Shown piece by piece: positions 43,688 through 52,191 of a stretch of 64,000 bases of DNA. The translations under genes were made by a program, and so were the position numbers. How positions within the stretch are numbered: the first letter of the stretch is position 1; every line of letters begins with the position of its first letter. Below the pieces are notes generated by a model. It saw only the letters and a list, made by a program, of their open reading frames with translations. It had not been told where the DNA came from and did no database searches. Origin of the DNA: Bradyrhizobium sp. in8p8 (lineage in GTDB: Bacteria > Pseudomonadota > Alphaproteobacteria > Rhizobiales > Xanthobacteraceae); assembly GCF_000426845.1 (NCBI RefSeq), contig NZ_AUGD01000004.1, forward strand, positions 62,001 through 126,000, given 5' to 3'.

Positions 43688-43736
43688 GAGCATGATCCAG
43701 AGACGTGTGTCGCCGTGCTCCGAAGAGATCATGCTC
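43688..43736. repeat. Short palindromic repeat (gagcatgatc type)
   Basis: GAGCATGATC...GATCATGCTC, a 10-bp perfect dyad around a 29-base loop with CCAGAG / CCGAAG remnants. A known Rhizobiales-style element from memory; a diverged copy is at 49277-49323. Confidence 0.75.
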
Positions 43737-43747
43737 AGACCAAAACC

Positions 43748-44314
43748 TCAGATTCGGCCCGAGAGCTCGTCTTCGGTCGGCAGCCGCCCGTCTGGCGTCA
43801 GCTGATCGACCACCTGCGGCAGATATTGGCTGAGGCCGGAGAGCAGGTCCTCGCGTGACAGGCCGCTCTGGGCGGACAGGCTGTCGATCTGGTCGGCGCC
43901 GAGTGCGCTGGCGAGATCGCCCGGCGCGATCGGCTTGTTCTCGCCCTTGCCGACCCAGGAATTGGCGGTGTCGGCGTGGCCGCTTTGCTGCAACTGGTTG
44001 AGGAGATCGCCGAGCCCGCCGCTAAGAATGCTGCCGGCCGCACCGCCGGCGAGCAGACCGCCGAGGCCGCCCTTGAGCATGTCGCTCAGACCGCCACCCG
44101 TGCCTGCGTTCACAGGCGGAGGTGCGGGCGCCGGTGACGGTTGGGGCGCAGAGCCGGACTGGTTGCCGGTGAAATGCTTGAATGCCTTCCAGGCCAGCAG
44201 GCCGAGCAGCGCCATGGTCATCGGCGACATGCCGCCGGAGGATTTGTCGGTGCTCGCTGTGGTCGGACCGCGCGGGCCGTTCTGCATGCCGTTGAGGACA
44301 TCGAGTAGACCCAT
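43748..44314 (-). CDS. YidB family protein (DUF937)
   Basis: 188 residues starting MGLLDVLNGMQNGPRGP, with AGGAGAG 7 bases upstream. A Gly/Leu-rich middle (GGLSDMLKGGLGGLLAGGAA) and LLNQLQQSGHADTANSWVGK then LSREDLLSGLSQYLPQVVDQ are typical of YidB. A Pro/Ala linker (PQPSPAPAPPPVN) separates the N-terminal part. Function unknown; family members are cytoplasmic and abundant in stationary phase. Confidence 0.88.
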   Translation of the reverse strand: MGLLDVLNGMQNGPRGPTTASTDKSSGGMSPMTMALLGLLAWKAFKHFTGNQSGSAPQPSPAPAPPPVNAGTGGGLSDMLKGGLGGLLAGGAAGSILSGGLGDLLNQLQQSGHADTANSWVGKGENKPIAPGDLASALGADQIDSLSAQSGLSREDLLSGLSQYLPQVVDQLTPDGRLPTEDELSGRI

Positions 44315-44478
44315 GGTGCTCTCCTTTGGCGTCTCGTTCGGCGAGCGCTCGCCGCTGACTGCCCCCCGGGCGAAAACATATGAGGCGCTCATGACGGTTA
44401 CAAGGCGGCTGCGACGCGATGGGCAGCGGCCTTTGCCTCTGCTATCGAAGGCCGGCCATTCAGGGAGCGAATTCAGTG

Positions 44479-45483
44479 ATGACGGATCGACCGATCGTGG
44501 TGGCCGGCGCGGGCGCCATCGGCTGTTTCGTCGGAGGCATGCTGGCGGCGGCAGACCGCCGCGTCGCGCTGCTGGTGCGGCCCCGGGTGAAGGCCGAGAT
44601 CGAACGCTTCGGACTGTATTTGACCGATTTCGACGGCTCCGAGAAGAAGCTCGATGTGAGCCGGCTGACGCTGGCAGAGGATCCCGCGATCTTGCACAGC
44701 GCAGGCCTCGTGCTGGTCACGGTGAAGAGCGCCGACACCGCCGCTGTCGCCGAGCAGATCGCGCAGCATGCGCCGCAGGACGCGGTCATCGTCTCGCTTC
44801 AGAACGGCATCGGCAATGTCGCGGTCCTGCGCGAGCGGCTCGGCGGCCGCCGCGTGCTTGCCGGCATGGTGCCCTTCAACGTGATCGCGATGGGCGAGGG
44901 CCGCTTCCACCGCTCGACCTCCGGCGATATCCACGTCGGAGAGGATCCACAGAATACGGCCGCTGCGCTCTCGGTTGCCGGCCTCGCGGTGCGCGCGAGC
45001 GGTGACATCACCGGCGTGCAATGGGGCAAGCTGATCATCAACCTGAACAACGCGCTCAGCGCGCTCTCCGACATGCCGCTCGCCGCGCAACTGGCCAGCC
45101 GGGACTGGCGCAGGCTGTTCGCGGACCAGATGGCCGAGGGGCTGGCCGTGCTGAAGGCCGCCGGCATCGTGCCGGTGTCGTCGACGCCGATCCCGATGAA
45201 CTGGTCTCCGACCCTGCTGCGCTTGCCGGATGCGATCTTCAACGCGATCCTGGGGCGCACGATGAAGATCGATCCCGAGGCACGCTCCTCGATGTGGCAG
45301 GACCTCAAGCTGGGCCGCAAGACCGAGATCGACTATCTCCAGGGTGCGCTGATCGCGCTCGCCGAGCAAAACAATGTCAGCGTGCCGCTGATGCGCCGCA
45401 TTGTTGCGCTGATCAAGGAAGCCGAGGCGACCGGCAGCGGTCCCCTTCGCCTGACACCGCAGCAGATCCGCGGGAACGCGTGA
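44479..45483 (+). CDS. 2-dehydropantoate 2-reductase family protein
   Basis: 334 residues; GGGAGCG precedes ATG. N-terminal Rossmann PIVVAGAGAIGCFVGGMLAA, LVTVKSADTAAVAEQIAQH, NGIGNVAVLRERLGG, and the catalytic-Lys region GVQWGKLIINLNNALSALSD. C-terminal helical domain. KPR/ApbA enzymes reduce ketopantoate with NADPH for coenzyme A synthesis; no panB or panC is near and a second homologue lies at 59.4-60.4 kb, so the substrate may differ. Confidence 0.88.
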   Translation: MTDRPIVVAGAGAIGCFVGGMLAAADRRVALLVRPRVKAEIERFGLYLTDFDGSEKKLDVSRLTLAEDPAILHSAGLVLVTVKSADTAAVAEQIAQHAPQDAVIVSLQNGIGNVAVLRERLGGRRVLAGMVPFNVIAMGEGRFHRSTSGDIHVGEDPQNTAAALSVAGLAVRASGDITGVQWGKLIINLNNALSALSDMPLAAQLASRDWRRLFADQMAEGLAVLKAAGIVPVSSTPIPMNWSPTLLRLPDAIFNAILGRTMKIDPEARSSMWQDLKLGRKTEIDYLQGALIALAEQNNVSVPLMRRIVALIKEAEATGSGPLRLTPQQIRGNA

Positions 45484-45500
45484 GCGGAATGGAGAACAGG

Positions 45501-45716
45501 ATGAAGCGTCGTTTTGTGATCGGGCTAGCGCTGACCGCGTTTTGCGGTGCACTGACGCTAGCCCATGCGAGGCCGCCGACGGTGATGAACTCTCCGGGCT
45601 ACGACAGGCGATTGCAGGAGAGCAGGTCGCAGCTGGGGAGTTCGCCGACGGTAGTGGAGCCTGCGAGTCCGCCCGTGGTCAAACCGAAGCGCAGCAAGAA
45701 GAAGCGCGCGCGCTGA
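45501..45716 (+). CDS. Small exported basic protein, function unknown
   Basis: 71 residues starting MKRRFVIGLALTAFCGALTL with a signal cleaved near AHA; GGAG lies 9 bases upstream. The mature part (RPPTVMNSPGYDRRLQESRS) ends in a Pro/Val linker and a Lys/Arg tail PKRSKKKRAR. It starts 17 bases after the ketopantoate-reductase gene and may share its transcript. No family recognised. Confidence 0.6.
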   Translation: MKRRFVIGLALTAFCGALTLAHARPPTVMNSPGYDRRLQESRSQLGSSPTVVEPASPPVVKPKRSKKKRAR

Positions 45717-45812
45717 CGCTCCATCCCTCCGCTATCGTCCCGGGCCAGCGCCAGAGGGCGCTCCAGCTTCGCGACTACGTTTTGTTGCAAGGCTATTCCG
45801 GCCTGGCGTGGC

Positions 45813-46445
45813 TCAACCCTTCTTCGCCGGCTTGCTGGGTGCCGGGTTGAACAGCTTCTTCAGATCGTTCAACCCTTCCGACAGGCGTGGCCATTCGCAG
45901 GAGAAGGAGCCCTTGGTGCATGCGCCCTTCGCTCGCGCGCGCGTATCGCCGATGGCGGCCTGCTGAACCTTCGGCCGACCGACGGGGATCGGCACGCGCT
46001 CGACTTCGGTTCGCAGCGCGACCTGCTGAAGCTGCTGCACCTGTTGCTCTTGTTGCTCGCGCTGCTGGCGGGCCGTGGCTTGCGCCGCTTCATTGCTGCG
46101 GCGCTGCTTGGCGAGATAGGCGGTATAGGCTTCGTCGATCTTCTTCTGTTCCTCCGGCGTCGGATTGGGGCCGGCGATGTCGAAGGTGCGATCCTGGAGG
46201 AAGTCGTAGTAGGAATAGCCGCCGCCCGGCTTGCGGCGGCCGGCAAACTTGGCGTTGCAATCGGCAAGGGCCGCCGTCTTCTCCGCCTTGGTTGCGGCTT
46301 TCTCGGCGGCGTCAGCGCATTCCTCGAAATCGACCGGTGCGCGTCTCCACCATTGCGCCTCGGCGTGTGCAGGCATCAGCAGGAAAAATCCTGCTGCGGC
46401 CGCGGGAAGCAGCGCCGCACGACGCGATGTATCTCCGGTCGACAT
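45813..46445 (-). CDS. Exported Gln-rich coiled-coil protein, function unknown
   Basis: 210 residues. An N-terminal signal (AALLPAAAAGFFLLMPAHA) follows a twin-Arg pair (TSRRAALLP), which could be Tat-like but lacks the Phe-Leu pattern. The mature part has CADAAEKAATKAEKTAALAD with two Cys (C-x19-C), then a Gln-rich helix QQREQQEQQVQQLQQVALR about residues 125-145 and a Cys-containing C-terminus. Probably a periplasmic protein. No family recognised. Confidence 0.65.
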   Translation of the reverse strand: MSTGDTSRRAALLPAAAAGFFLLMPAHAEAQWWRRAPVDFEECADAAEKAATKAEKTAALADCNAKFAGRRKPGGGYSYYDFLQDRTFDIAGPNPTPEEQKKIDEAYTAYLAKQRRSNEAAQATARQQREQQEQQVQQLQQVALRTEVERVPIPVGRPKVQQAAIGDTRARAKGACTKGSFSCEWPRLSEGLNDLKKLFNPAPSKPAKKG

Positions 46446-46671
46446 TCTACGAGAGCATTCCTTGCAAGACTCAACCCGAGCTGAGTCGAGTCGGATTTTT
46501 GCCCCTTTATCGTCGCCTTGTCACCCGTGGAACCCGGGAATTTCATGGCTGTGATGCTGACATTTTGTGCTTGACGTGGCGCGAGAGTCACAGCGCTGCG
46601 GCGGCATGCTGTTACACTTGTGCCGCCAGCCCCTCACTGCCGAGGTGCCGCCAAGAAAATGGAAACGCCTG

Positions 46672-48189
46672 ATGCTGTTGCCCCTGTCCGATGTGCCGCG
46701 CTGGTATGCCGAGCGCAAGCCGCAAGGCACGATCGCCATTCGTCACGGGCAGGACACCCTGACATGGGACGAGCTCGAGCGCGGCGCCAACCGGCGCGCG
46801 CGGGCGTTTGCGGCCAAGGGCGTCAAGCCCGGCGATTTCGTCGCGATCGGATTGCCCAACGGCAACGCGTTCTTCGAGACGTCATTTGCGGTCTGGAAGT
46901 GCGGGGCGACGCCGACCTCGCTGTCATGGCGGCTGCCGCGCGGCGAAGCGGCCGCCGTGCTCGACATTCTCAGGCCTGCGCTCGTGGTCGGCGGCGAGGC
47001 CGACTGGAATGCGCCGAACCGGTTGCCCGCCGAGTTCGTGCCGGAAGGTTTCTCGGATGAGCCGCTGACGCCGCCGGTGGCGCGCTACTGGAAAGCGATG
47101 ACCTCAGGCGGCTCGACCGGCCGTCCCAAGGTGATCCTCGACCACCAGCCGGCGGTGACCGATACCGCGGCCGCCCCGCCGCTCAATATTCCCTTCGGCG
47201 TCTCGCTGCTCAATCCCGGCCCGCTCTACCACAACGCCCCGTTCATCGTGTCGCACTACGCGCTGTTCGTCGGCGGCATGCTCACGGGGCTCACCAAATT
47301 CGATGCCGAGGAAACGCTGCGCCAGATCGAGCGCGAGCGCGTGCAATGGGTCAATTTCGTGCCGACGATGATGCACCGGATCTGGGCCCTGCCGGAGAGC
47401 GTGCGCAACGCCTACGACCTGTCGAGCCTGCAGACGGTCTTCCACATGGCGGCCCCGATGCCGCCGTGGCTGAAGGAAAACTGGATCGCCTGGCTCGGAC
47501 CCGAGCGGATCTGGGAGCTCTATGGCGGCACCGAGCGGCAGGGCGCCTGCATCATCTCCGGTACCGAATGGCTGACGCACAAGGGCTCGGTCGGCAAGAT
47601 CGGCGACATGGCGCGCTTGCGCATCATCGGCGAGGACGGCAACGACGTCGCGCCCGGCGAGACCGGGGAGATCTACTTTCTCAACAACGACGGCAAGGAC
47701 GCCACCTATCACTACCTCGGCGCGGAGCCGAAGCGCCGCGCCGACGGCTGGGAATCGCTCGGCGATATCGGCCGGCTGGATGCGGAGGGCTATCTCTATC
47801 TGGGCGACCGCCTCGCCGACATGGTACTGCGCGGCGGCGCCAACATCTATCCGGCGGAGGTCGAGGCCGCGGTGTCCGAGGCTCCCGGCGTGCGCTCCTG
47901 CGTCGTGGTTGGGCTGCCCGATCCGGAACTGGGCCAGCGTGTGCATGCCATCATCGAGCCGGAGCCCGATGCGGACGGCCAGGCCATCGCCGACGGGATG
48001 GCGGATTTCCTGAAGGACCGGCTTAGCCGCTACAAGCATCCCGAGAGCTTCGAATTCGTCAACGCCCCGCCGCGCGACGACTCCGGGAAGGTCCGGCGCA
48101 CGCTTTTGCGCGACGAACGCGCAGCATGGATGAAGGAAGGGCGCGCCTTCCGGATTCTGCCGGCGAGAGCGCGGGCGCATGCCGACTGA
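46672..48189 (+). CDS. AMP-dependent acyl-CoA synthetase/ligase
   Basis: 505 residues; start MLLPLSDVPRWYAERKP. ANL motifs: the phosphate-binding loop SGGSTGRPKVI, WELYGGTERQGACIISG, LGDIGRLDAEGYLYLGDR, the hinge DMVLRGGANIYPAEVE and the catalytic-Lys region RDDSGKVRR. Activates an acid as acyl-AMP and transfers it to CoA. In the A5 position (YGxTE) the sequence is YGGTER. Upstream of an RraA-like gene and a cupin on the same strand. Confidence 0.92.
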   Translation: MLLPLSDVPRWYAERKPQGTIAIRHGQDTLTWDELERGANRRARAFAAKGVKPGDFVAIGLPNGNAFFETSFAVWKCGATPTSLSWRLPRGEAAAVLDILRPALVVGGEADWNAPNRLPAEFVPEGFSDEPLTPPVARYWKAMTSGGSTGRPKVILDHQPAVTDTAAAPPLNIPFGVSLLNPGPLYHNAPFIVSHYALFVGGMLTGLTKFDAEETLRQIERERVQWVNFVPTMMHRIWALPESVRNAYDLSSLQTVFHMAAPMPPWLKENWIAWLGPERIWELYGGTERQGACIISGTEWLTHKGSVGKIGDMARLRIIGEDGNDVAPGETGEIYFLNNDGKDATYHYLGAEPKRRADGWESLGDIGRLDAEGYLYLGDRLADMVLRGGANIYPAEVEAAVSEAPGVRSCVVVGLPDPELGQRVHAIIEPEPDADGQAIADGMADFLKDRLSRYKHPESFEFVNAPPRDDSGKVRRTLLRDERAAWMKEGRAFRILPARARAHAD

Positions 48190-48210
48190 GACAGATACGG
48201 AAGGACTGAC

Positions 48211-48849
48211 ATGACGATCGCCATTGCAGCGAACAGCGTGCCGAAACCGCCGGCCGACATCATCGCGGGCTTTCGAGACGCGCCGACCTCGATCATCTCC
48301 GACAATCTCTCCCGCCTGCCCGGCGCGGTGGGGCTGAGGCCCTTTCATCGCGGCGCCAAGCTGGTGGGCACGGCCTTCACCGTGCGCACGCGGCCCGGCG
48401 ACAATCTCGCCATCCATCGCGCGCTCGAACTGGTCGGTCCCGGCGACGTCATCGTCGTCGATGGCGGTGGCGATGAGACGCGCGCTTTGGTCGGCGAGAT
48501 CATGAAGAACATCGCGCAATGGCGCAAAGCCGAAGGCTATGTCATCGACGGCGCGATCCGCGACGTCGCAGCCTTCGCGGCCGACGACTTTCCGTGCTTC
48601 GCCCGCGCGGTGATCCATCGCGGCCCATACAAGAACGGTCCGGGTGAGATCAACGTGCCTGTCACCATCGGCGGCAGCGTGATCTCGCCCGGCGACATCG
48701 TGGTCGGCGACGAGGATGGCGTGGTGTCGTTCCCCGCTGCCGGCGCAACTGCGCTGCTGCAGGCGGTCCGTGCCCAGATGAGCCGCGAGGAGGAGACGCT
48801 GAAGGCGATCCGCGAGGGCCGCTACCAGGGCTCTTACGGAAAGTCCTGA
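48211..48849 (+). CDS. RraA/HMG-aldolase-like family protein
   Basis: 212 residues. The RraA-like fold has the conserved VDGGGDETRALVGEIMKNIA, then YVIDGAIRDVAAFAADDFPC (G-x20-RD metal and substrate site) and PGDIVVGDEDGVVSFPA. Members are 4-carboxy-4-hydroxy-2-oxoadipate or HMG aldolases, or RNase E inhibitors; the GGG-DE and RD residues fit an aldolase. The link to the upstream ligase is only by position, 21 bases apart. Confidence 0.88.
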   Translation: MTIAIAANSVPKPPADIIAGFRDAPTSIISDNLSRLPGAVGLRPFHRGAKLVGTAFTVRTRPGDNLAIHRALELVGPGDVIVVDGGGDETRALVGEIMKNIAQWRKAEGYVIDGAIRDVAAFAADDFPCFARAVIHRGPYKNGPGEINVPVTIGGSVISPGDIVVGDEDGVVSFPAAGATALLQAVRAQMSREEETLKAIREGRYQGSYGKS

Positions 48850-48874
48850 TCAGAGAAGCGAAGGGGAGGATGGC

Positions 48875-49246
48875 GTGAGCCAGAAGGACGAGTTCCACAA
48901 CATCGACGATACGAACGATGGCCTTTTCCGCGAGCTGGCCGCCGGAGTGACGACGCGCATCTTCTCCGGGGAGCAGGCGATGCTGTCTGTTGTGACGCTG
49001 GCCCCGCATGCGCAAGGCACGCTGCACCATCATCCCGAGGAGCAATGGGGCGTGCTGCTCGACGGTTCGGCCATCCGCGTTCAGGGCGATGAGGAAATCG
49101 CGGTGAATAAGGGCGATTTCTGGCGCACGCCGGGTAACGTGCCGCACACCATGCGCGCCGGACCCGAAGGCGCCCGCGTGCTGGACATCTTCAGTCCGCC
49201 TCGGCCGGAATACCGGAAAGCAGGGTCGGGCTTCGGAACGACCTGA
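48875..49246 (+). CDS. Cupin domain protein
   Basis: 123 residues from GTG, well placed behind GGGGAGGA. Single cupin: APHAQGTLHHHPEEQWGVLL carries the first metal motif (HHH-E), and DFWRTPGNVPHTMRAGPEGA the second. Small single-domain cupins bind a divalent metal and act as isomerases, dioxygenases or sugar-binding proteins. It ends a three-gene set of ligase, RraA-like and cupin. Confidence 0.88.
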   Translation: MSQKDEFHNIDDTNDGLFRELAAGVTTRIFSGEQAMLSVVTLAPHAQGTLHHHPEEQWGVLLDGSAIRVQGDEEIAVNKGDFWRTPGNVPHTMRAGPEGARVLDIFSPPRPEYRKAGSGFGTT

Positions 49247-49276
49247 AGCGCTCCGCGCTTCAGGTATTGATGTGGG

Positions 49277-49323
49277 GCATGATCTTTCCGGAGAACCGCT
49301 GACCGTTTTTTCCGATCGTGCTC
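49277..49323. repeat. Diverged copy of the gcatgatc repeat
   Basis: GGCATGATCTTTCCGGAGAA and TTCCGATCGTGCTC form an imperfect dyad related to 43688-43736. It follows the cupin stop and precedes the TctC remnant. Confidence 0.6.
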
Positions 49324-49369
49324 GAGCGCCAAATAGCAAAAAGCCGGGCGCAACGACGAGGGGGGGACC

Positions 49370-49647
49370 GTGACGATCACACGACGGGCGCTGCTGGCCG
49401 TGCCCGCCATCCTCGCGATGGCACCGGCGCGCGCCCGGGCCTCGAAAATCACGCTGGTGGTGCCGTTTCCGCCGGGCGGATCGACCGATGCGATGGCGCG
49501 GCTGCTGCAGAGCAATCTGCCACCCAGCTGAAGGAGACGCAACACATGACGCTGCTGCTCCAGGACGGCGCCGCCTTCAAGACCTTCTTCGACAAGCAGG
49601 TCGCCACTTGGCGCAAGGTGGTGAAGGACAACAATATGAGGGCGTAG
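49370..49647 (+). pseudogene. TctC-type (tripartite tricarboxylate) substrate-binding protein, internally deleted
   Basis: A GTG with GAGGGGGG upstream opens a 53-codon frame: TRRALLAVPAILAMAPARAR (Tat-like signal), then ITLVVPFPPGGSTDAMARLL, the hallmark of Bug/TctC proteins. It runs into TGA at 49529-49531 just after RLLQSNL. In another frame from about 49510 follows LKETQHMTLLLQDGAAFKTF and FDKQVATWRKVVKDNN, the normal C-terminus of the family. About 230 central residues are missing and the frame is shifted, so this is a dead gene. Confidence 0.8.
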
Positions 49648-49659
49648 CCGGCGGCCTCG

Positions 49660-50019
49660 TCACGCGCCGCGCAGCGGACGGGCGAAGCTCAGCTCATGGC
49701 CATCGGGGTCGGTGAGATGAAAGTAGCGCTCGCCCCATTCCGCATCGCGCGGCGTGGTCGACGGCTGCCATCCGGCCGCGCGAGCCTGCTCATAGGTGGC
49801 GTCGACGTCGGCGACATAAAAGATGACTCGGCCCCACCAGGACCACTGCCTGTCATCGGGCTGTGCCGTCAGGTTGACATAGCCGGTGCCGGCGCGAAAG
49901 CTCGTGAACGCCGCGGCCTCGCCGCCATACAGGAGCTCGAACCCCAGCGAGCGGTAGAAATGCACGGCGCGCGCCATGTCATGGGTGCCGAGCGTGATGG
50001 CGCTGATGCTGTCGATCAT
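49660..50019 (-). CDS. VOC family (glyoxalase/bleomycin-resistance-like) protein
   Basis: 119 residues from MIDSISAITLGTHDMARAVH; GGAG lies 8 bases upstream. Paired beta-alpha-beta modules: FYRSLGFELLYGGEAAAFTS and VIFYVADVDATYEQARAAGW, ending YFHLTDPDGHELSFARPL, with His and Glu ligands at typical places. Could detoxify an electrophile or act as a dioxygenase. Stands alone, with no operon partner. Confidence 0.88.
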   Translation of the reverse strand: MIDSISAITLGTHDMARAVHFYRSLGFELLYGGEAAAFTSFRAGTGYVNLTAQPDDRQWSWWGRVIFYVADVDATYEQARAAGWQPSTTPRDAEWGERYFHLTDPDGHELSFARPLRGA

Positions 50020-50153
50020 GTGGCTGCTCCGCGGCAATGGATCTGGAGCTGAATGTACAGCTCCTTCTGCGCGTTGAGATGACCCGCGTTGCGGCTGGCG
50101 AACCGCATCCTCCTCTGCTATGAGAAGGCCGAACCTGCAAGGCCGGGTTCCGC

Positions 50154-50230
<77 letters not shown>

Positions 50231-50343
50231 CTTCGGCATGTATCCAGCCCGAAGACATGGGCTGCGGCGTCCTCGTCCGTGCGCCCCCGTCGGCGAAAGC
50301 CGATCGGGTACGCCCCCTAAGATCGACGGCTTGGACGCACCTG

Positions 50344-51069
50344 TCAGTCCCTTCCCGCCTCCATGATCGCCCTGGCAAGCCGCGCCGGATCGGAGAAGCA
50401 CAGCTCGTGGCTTCCCGGCACCTGCACCAGGCGGAACAGGCCGAGCTTCTCCGACAGACGCGGATGCCAGCCATAGCTGTGCGGCAGCGCGGTGTCCTCG
50501 GTGCAGTTGATGTAGGATTTGGCCAGCGGCATCTCGGCCGGATTGGCCTTGAGCGCGATCTTGTCGGTGAAGGTCGCGAGCGGGTGCGGATTGAGGACGT
50601 CATAGGCGCGTTGCGCCGTCTCCAGGTCGGCATCGTTGATGAAAGCCTCGCGCCAGATCGGGAAGGGCAAGACGACGGAGCCGTCGCCGCGCTCGGCTGC
50701 GATCGCGTCGAACAGCCCGACATAGTGCGGCGGCACCATGTCGTTGAGGCATTCGCCGTTGTTGGGCACGAAGGCATTCCAGTAGACCAGGCGGCGGATG
50801 CGCTCCGGCGCGAGGTCGGCAACGCCGGTGATGATCATGCCGCCATAGGAATGGCCGAGCAGGACGACGTCCTTCAGATTGTTCTCGGCAAGGTGGTCGG
50901 CGATCGACTGGATCGGCTCCTTCAGCCCGGTCGTCTTGGCATCGCCGGGACGGTTGCCCTTGATGGTGGGGGTGTGGACCTGGTGGCCGGCCGCGCGGAT
51001 CGGTGCGGCGACGGGCTCGAACTCGGCACCGGTGTGCCAGGCGCCGTGGACGAGAACGTAGGTCGACAT
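50344..51069 (-). CDS. Alpha/beta hydrolase (plant-esterase-like)
   Basis: 241 residues; GGGAGGAG precedes ATG. STYVLVHGAWHTGAEFEPVA (oxyanion HGAWH), nucleophile elbow LLGHSYGGMIITGVADL, and C-terminal His in VQVPGSHELCFSDPARLAR. This arrangement matches the family of small SABP2-like esterases often found in bacteria. Divergent from the AraC-type regulator, which may control it. Confidence 0.9.
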   Translation of the reverse strand: MSTYVLVHGAWHTGAEFEPVAAPIRAAGHQVHTPTIKGNRPGDAKTTGLKEPIQSIADHLAENNLKDVVLLGHSYGGMIITGVADLAPERIRRLVYWNAFVPNNGECLNDMVPPHYVGLFDAIAAERGDGSVVLPFPIWREAFINDADLETAQRAYDVLNPHPLATFTDKIALKANPAEMPLAKSYINCTEDTALPHSYGWHPRLSEKLGLFRLVQVPGSHELCFSDPARLARAIMEAGRD

Positions 51070-51178
51070 GTTGTGGCTCCTCCCGAGGGTGTGGTTAGAT
51101 CGAGGCCGCGCCGTTCTGACCGGAGCGGCGCCGCCGCACGTCAATTCTGGACGCGCGGCTGATCTGCCGCTTGGCTGG

Positions 51179-51211
51179 AAGTGAACCGGATTGGTCTCGG
51201 AGTGAACCGAT
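51179..51211 (+). promoter_or_regulatory. Direct repeat upstream of and overlapping the AraC-type regulator start
   Basis: AAGTGAACCGGAT (51179) and GGAGTGAACCGAT (51199) are near-identical and 20 bases (two helical turns) apart. The second overlaps the Shine-Dalgarno and the ATG at 51210. Such direct repeats are typical half-sites for AraC-type regulators; autoregulation is inferred. Confidence 0.35.
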
Positions 51212-52190
51212 GCAGCTGATCGAGCGCGCCGTTTCGTCACGCCAATCGGCCTGGGACACCGGGGGCGTCCGGCCGGCGGAGCAGTTCGCCTATTATCGCG
51301 AGGCGATCTGCCAGGCCTTCATGAATCTGACGCCGGAGCCGGCGGCCGCAGCCGGCTTTCCTGCCAGCGTCGAACACATCCGTCTCGGCGATGCCGCGAT
51401 CAACCGCGTCAGCTTTCCCGAGCACGTGGTGCGGCGCTCGGCGGCCGACATCGCGGCGTCCGAGCGCAGCTGCTTCTACCTCAATTTGAAGCTTGCCGGA
51501 CGTTGTCGCATTCAACAGGGCGATCGCGAGGTCAGCCTGTCGCCCGGGCAGGTCGGCATCTTCGACAGCGATCGGCAGTTTGCGCTTCTGCACGACCGCG
51601 GACCGCAATTGCGCGTCGCCTCGTTCTGGGTGCCGGCCGAGGCCTTGCGCGAATGCCTGCCGGCATCGTTCGGCGTCGCTGCGGCGCGCGTCTCCGATGA
51701 TCCCTATGTCGGCCATCTCATCGTCGAGACCGCGCGTACGCTCAGCGACGGGGCCTTGCGCATCTCCGAGGAGGAGGGCGTGCTTCTGTTCCGGGCGTTG
51801 ATCGAGCTCGTCGCGGTGAGCCTGTCGCGGCGCAGCCGGGCAGGCGCAGCGGAATCTGAAAGTCTCGCCGATGCAACTGCGCTGGCGGTGAAGCGCGCCA
51901 TTCACCGGCGGCTCCGCGAGCCCGGCCTTGCGGTTGCCGATATCGCCGGTGCCGTGGGCATCAGCGAGCGCTATGTGCACAAGCTGCTGGCGCGATCGGG
52001 CTCCAGCTTCACCGACTACATCATCGACCGCCGGCTCGACGGCGCGGCGAGGGATCTCGCGGATCCCGCGATGGCGGATCGTGCGATCGGCGCCATCGCG
52101 TTCGACTGGGGTTTCTCGGATCTCTCCCACTTCACGCGGCGCTTCAAGCAGCGCTTCGGCTGCCGGCCGCGCGACTGGCGTGCGCGATGA
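51210..52190 (+). CDS. AraC family transcriptional regulator
   Basis: 326 residues from MQLIERAVSSRQSAWDTGGV; GGAG lies 8 bases upstream. The N-terminal part (AEQFAYYREAICQAFMNLTP, CFYLNLKLAGRCRIQQGDRE) is the FeaR-like AraC-binding domain. The C-terminal two-HTH domain has LAVADIAGAVGISERYVHKL and IGAIAFDWGFSDLSHFTRRF ending CRPRDWRAR. Likely an activator of a nearby catabolic gene; the divergent hydrolase is the obvious candidate. Confidence 0.92.
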   Translation: MQLIERAVSSRQSAWDTGGVRPAEQFAYYREAICQAFMNLTPEPAAAAGFPASVEHIRLGDAAINRVSFPEHVVRRSAADIAASERSCFYLNLKLAGRCRIQQGDREVSLSPGQVGIFDSDRQFALLHDRGPQLRVASFWVPAEALRECLPASFGVAAARVSDDPYVGHLIVETARTLSDGALRISEEEGVLLFRALIELVAVSLSRRSRAGAAESESLADATALAVKRAIHRRLREPGLAVADIAGAVGISERYVHKLLARSGSSFTDYIIDRRLDGAARDLADPAMADRAIGAIAFDWGFSDLSHFTRRFKQRFGCRPRDWRAR

Positions 52191-52191
52191 T

